Part shown: positions 63,936 to 64,000 of the stretch, in pieces | Layout of the letters: the number at the start of each line of letters is the position of its first letter | Numbering within the stretch: position 1 is the stretch's first letter | Source: Eutrigla gurnardus | Lineage: Eukaryota; Chordata; Actinopteri; Perciformes; Triglidae | Length of the DNA stretch: 64,000 bases | Assembly (NCBI GenBank): GCA_963514095.1 | Contig: OY741271.1 | Coordinates: 15,087,772-15,151,771 of the forward strand | Direction: 5' to 3' | Notes under the pieces: model-generated | The model's database searches: none | What the model was told of the DNA's origin: nothing | Seen by the model: only the letters and a program-made list of their open reading frames with translations | Position numbers and translations under genes: made by a program

Positions 63936-64000
63936 GTAAGTAACCCGCTGGCATGCACGCACGGATACTCGCACGCAAAACTAAACACGTGCATTGAATG

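Noticed and set aside
1..64000. tRNA, rRNA or microRNA genes
   Set aside because: I saw no convincing tRNA B-box with cloverleaf, no rRNA, and no known microRNA seed and hairpin; the long hairpins present are transposon arms.

Overview
The window is vertebrate genomic DNA, almost certainly from a ray-finned fish and probably a spiny-rayed teleost. The reasons are spliced genes with vertebrate GT-AG introns, protein sequences very close to known vertebrate orthologues, compact introns, and several repeat families I recognise from fish genomes. Six genes are present, all housekeeping or neuronal genes that lie together on human chromosome 1p36: CLSTN1 (+, first exon upstream of the window), LZIC (-), NMNAT1 (+), RBP7-like (+), UBE4B (+) and the start of KIF1B (+, cut by the right edge).

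Layout. 1-10347 is the 3' part of the first CLSTN1 intron, dominated by a 3.08-kb foldback transposon (5356-8435) that carries a younger nested DNA transposon. 10348-28308 holds 18 coding exons of CLSTN1; the intron after 14999 contains a hAT-type element with two apparently perfect 390-bp inverted arms. A 3' UTR of about 3.2 kb follows, to about 31545. 31545-33142 is a short gap between convergent genes. LZIC runs leftward from 34562 to 33143 and shares a divergent promoter region (about 34.9-35.6 kb) with NMNAT1 (35589-38100). The small retinoid-binding gene is at 39812-40754. UBE4B occupies 42322-59630 in 29 inferred coding exons, including two frame-neutral exons likely to be alternatively spliced and one GC-AG intron. 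59849-62200 is intergenic with a dead retrotransposon fragment and an AT-rich tandem duplication. The KIF1B promoter, non-coding exon 1 and first coding exon (63830-63935) close the window.

Functional links are loose, as expected for a conserved vertebrate synteny block. Calsyntenin-1 is a transmembrane cargo adaptor for kinesin-1, KIF1B is a kinesin-3 motor, NMNAT1 makes nuclear NAD+, UBE4B is a U-box E3/E4 ubiquitin ligase, RBP7-like carries retinol, and LZIC has an ICAT-like beta-catenin-interaction domain. They do not form a common pathway. I found no prokaryotic-style system, CRISPR array or RNA gene. The most interesting items are the two long inverted-repeat elements inside CLSTN1 introns, a candidate acidic cassette exon in UBE4B with strong splicing-regulator signatures, and the CLSTN1/LZIC gene order, which lacks CTNNBIP1 and differs in orientation from human. 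All exon boundaries were read by eye from reading frame, splice consensus and remembered orthologue sequence; none was confirmed by transcript data.
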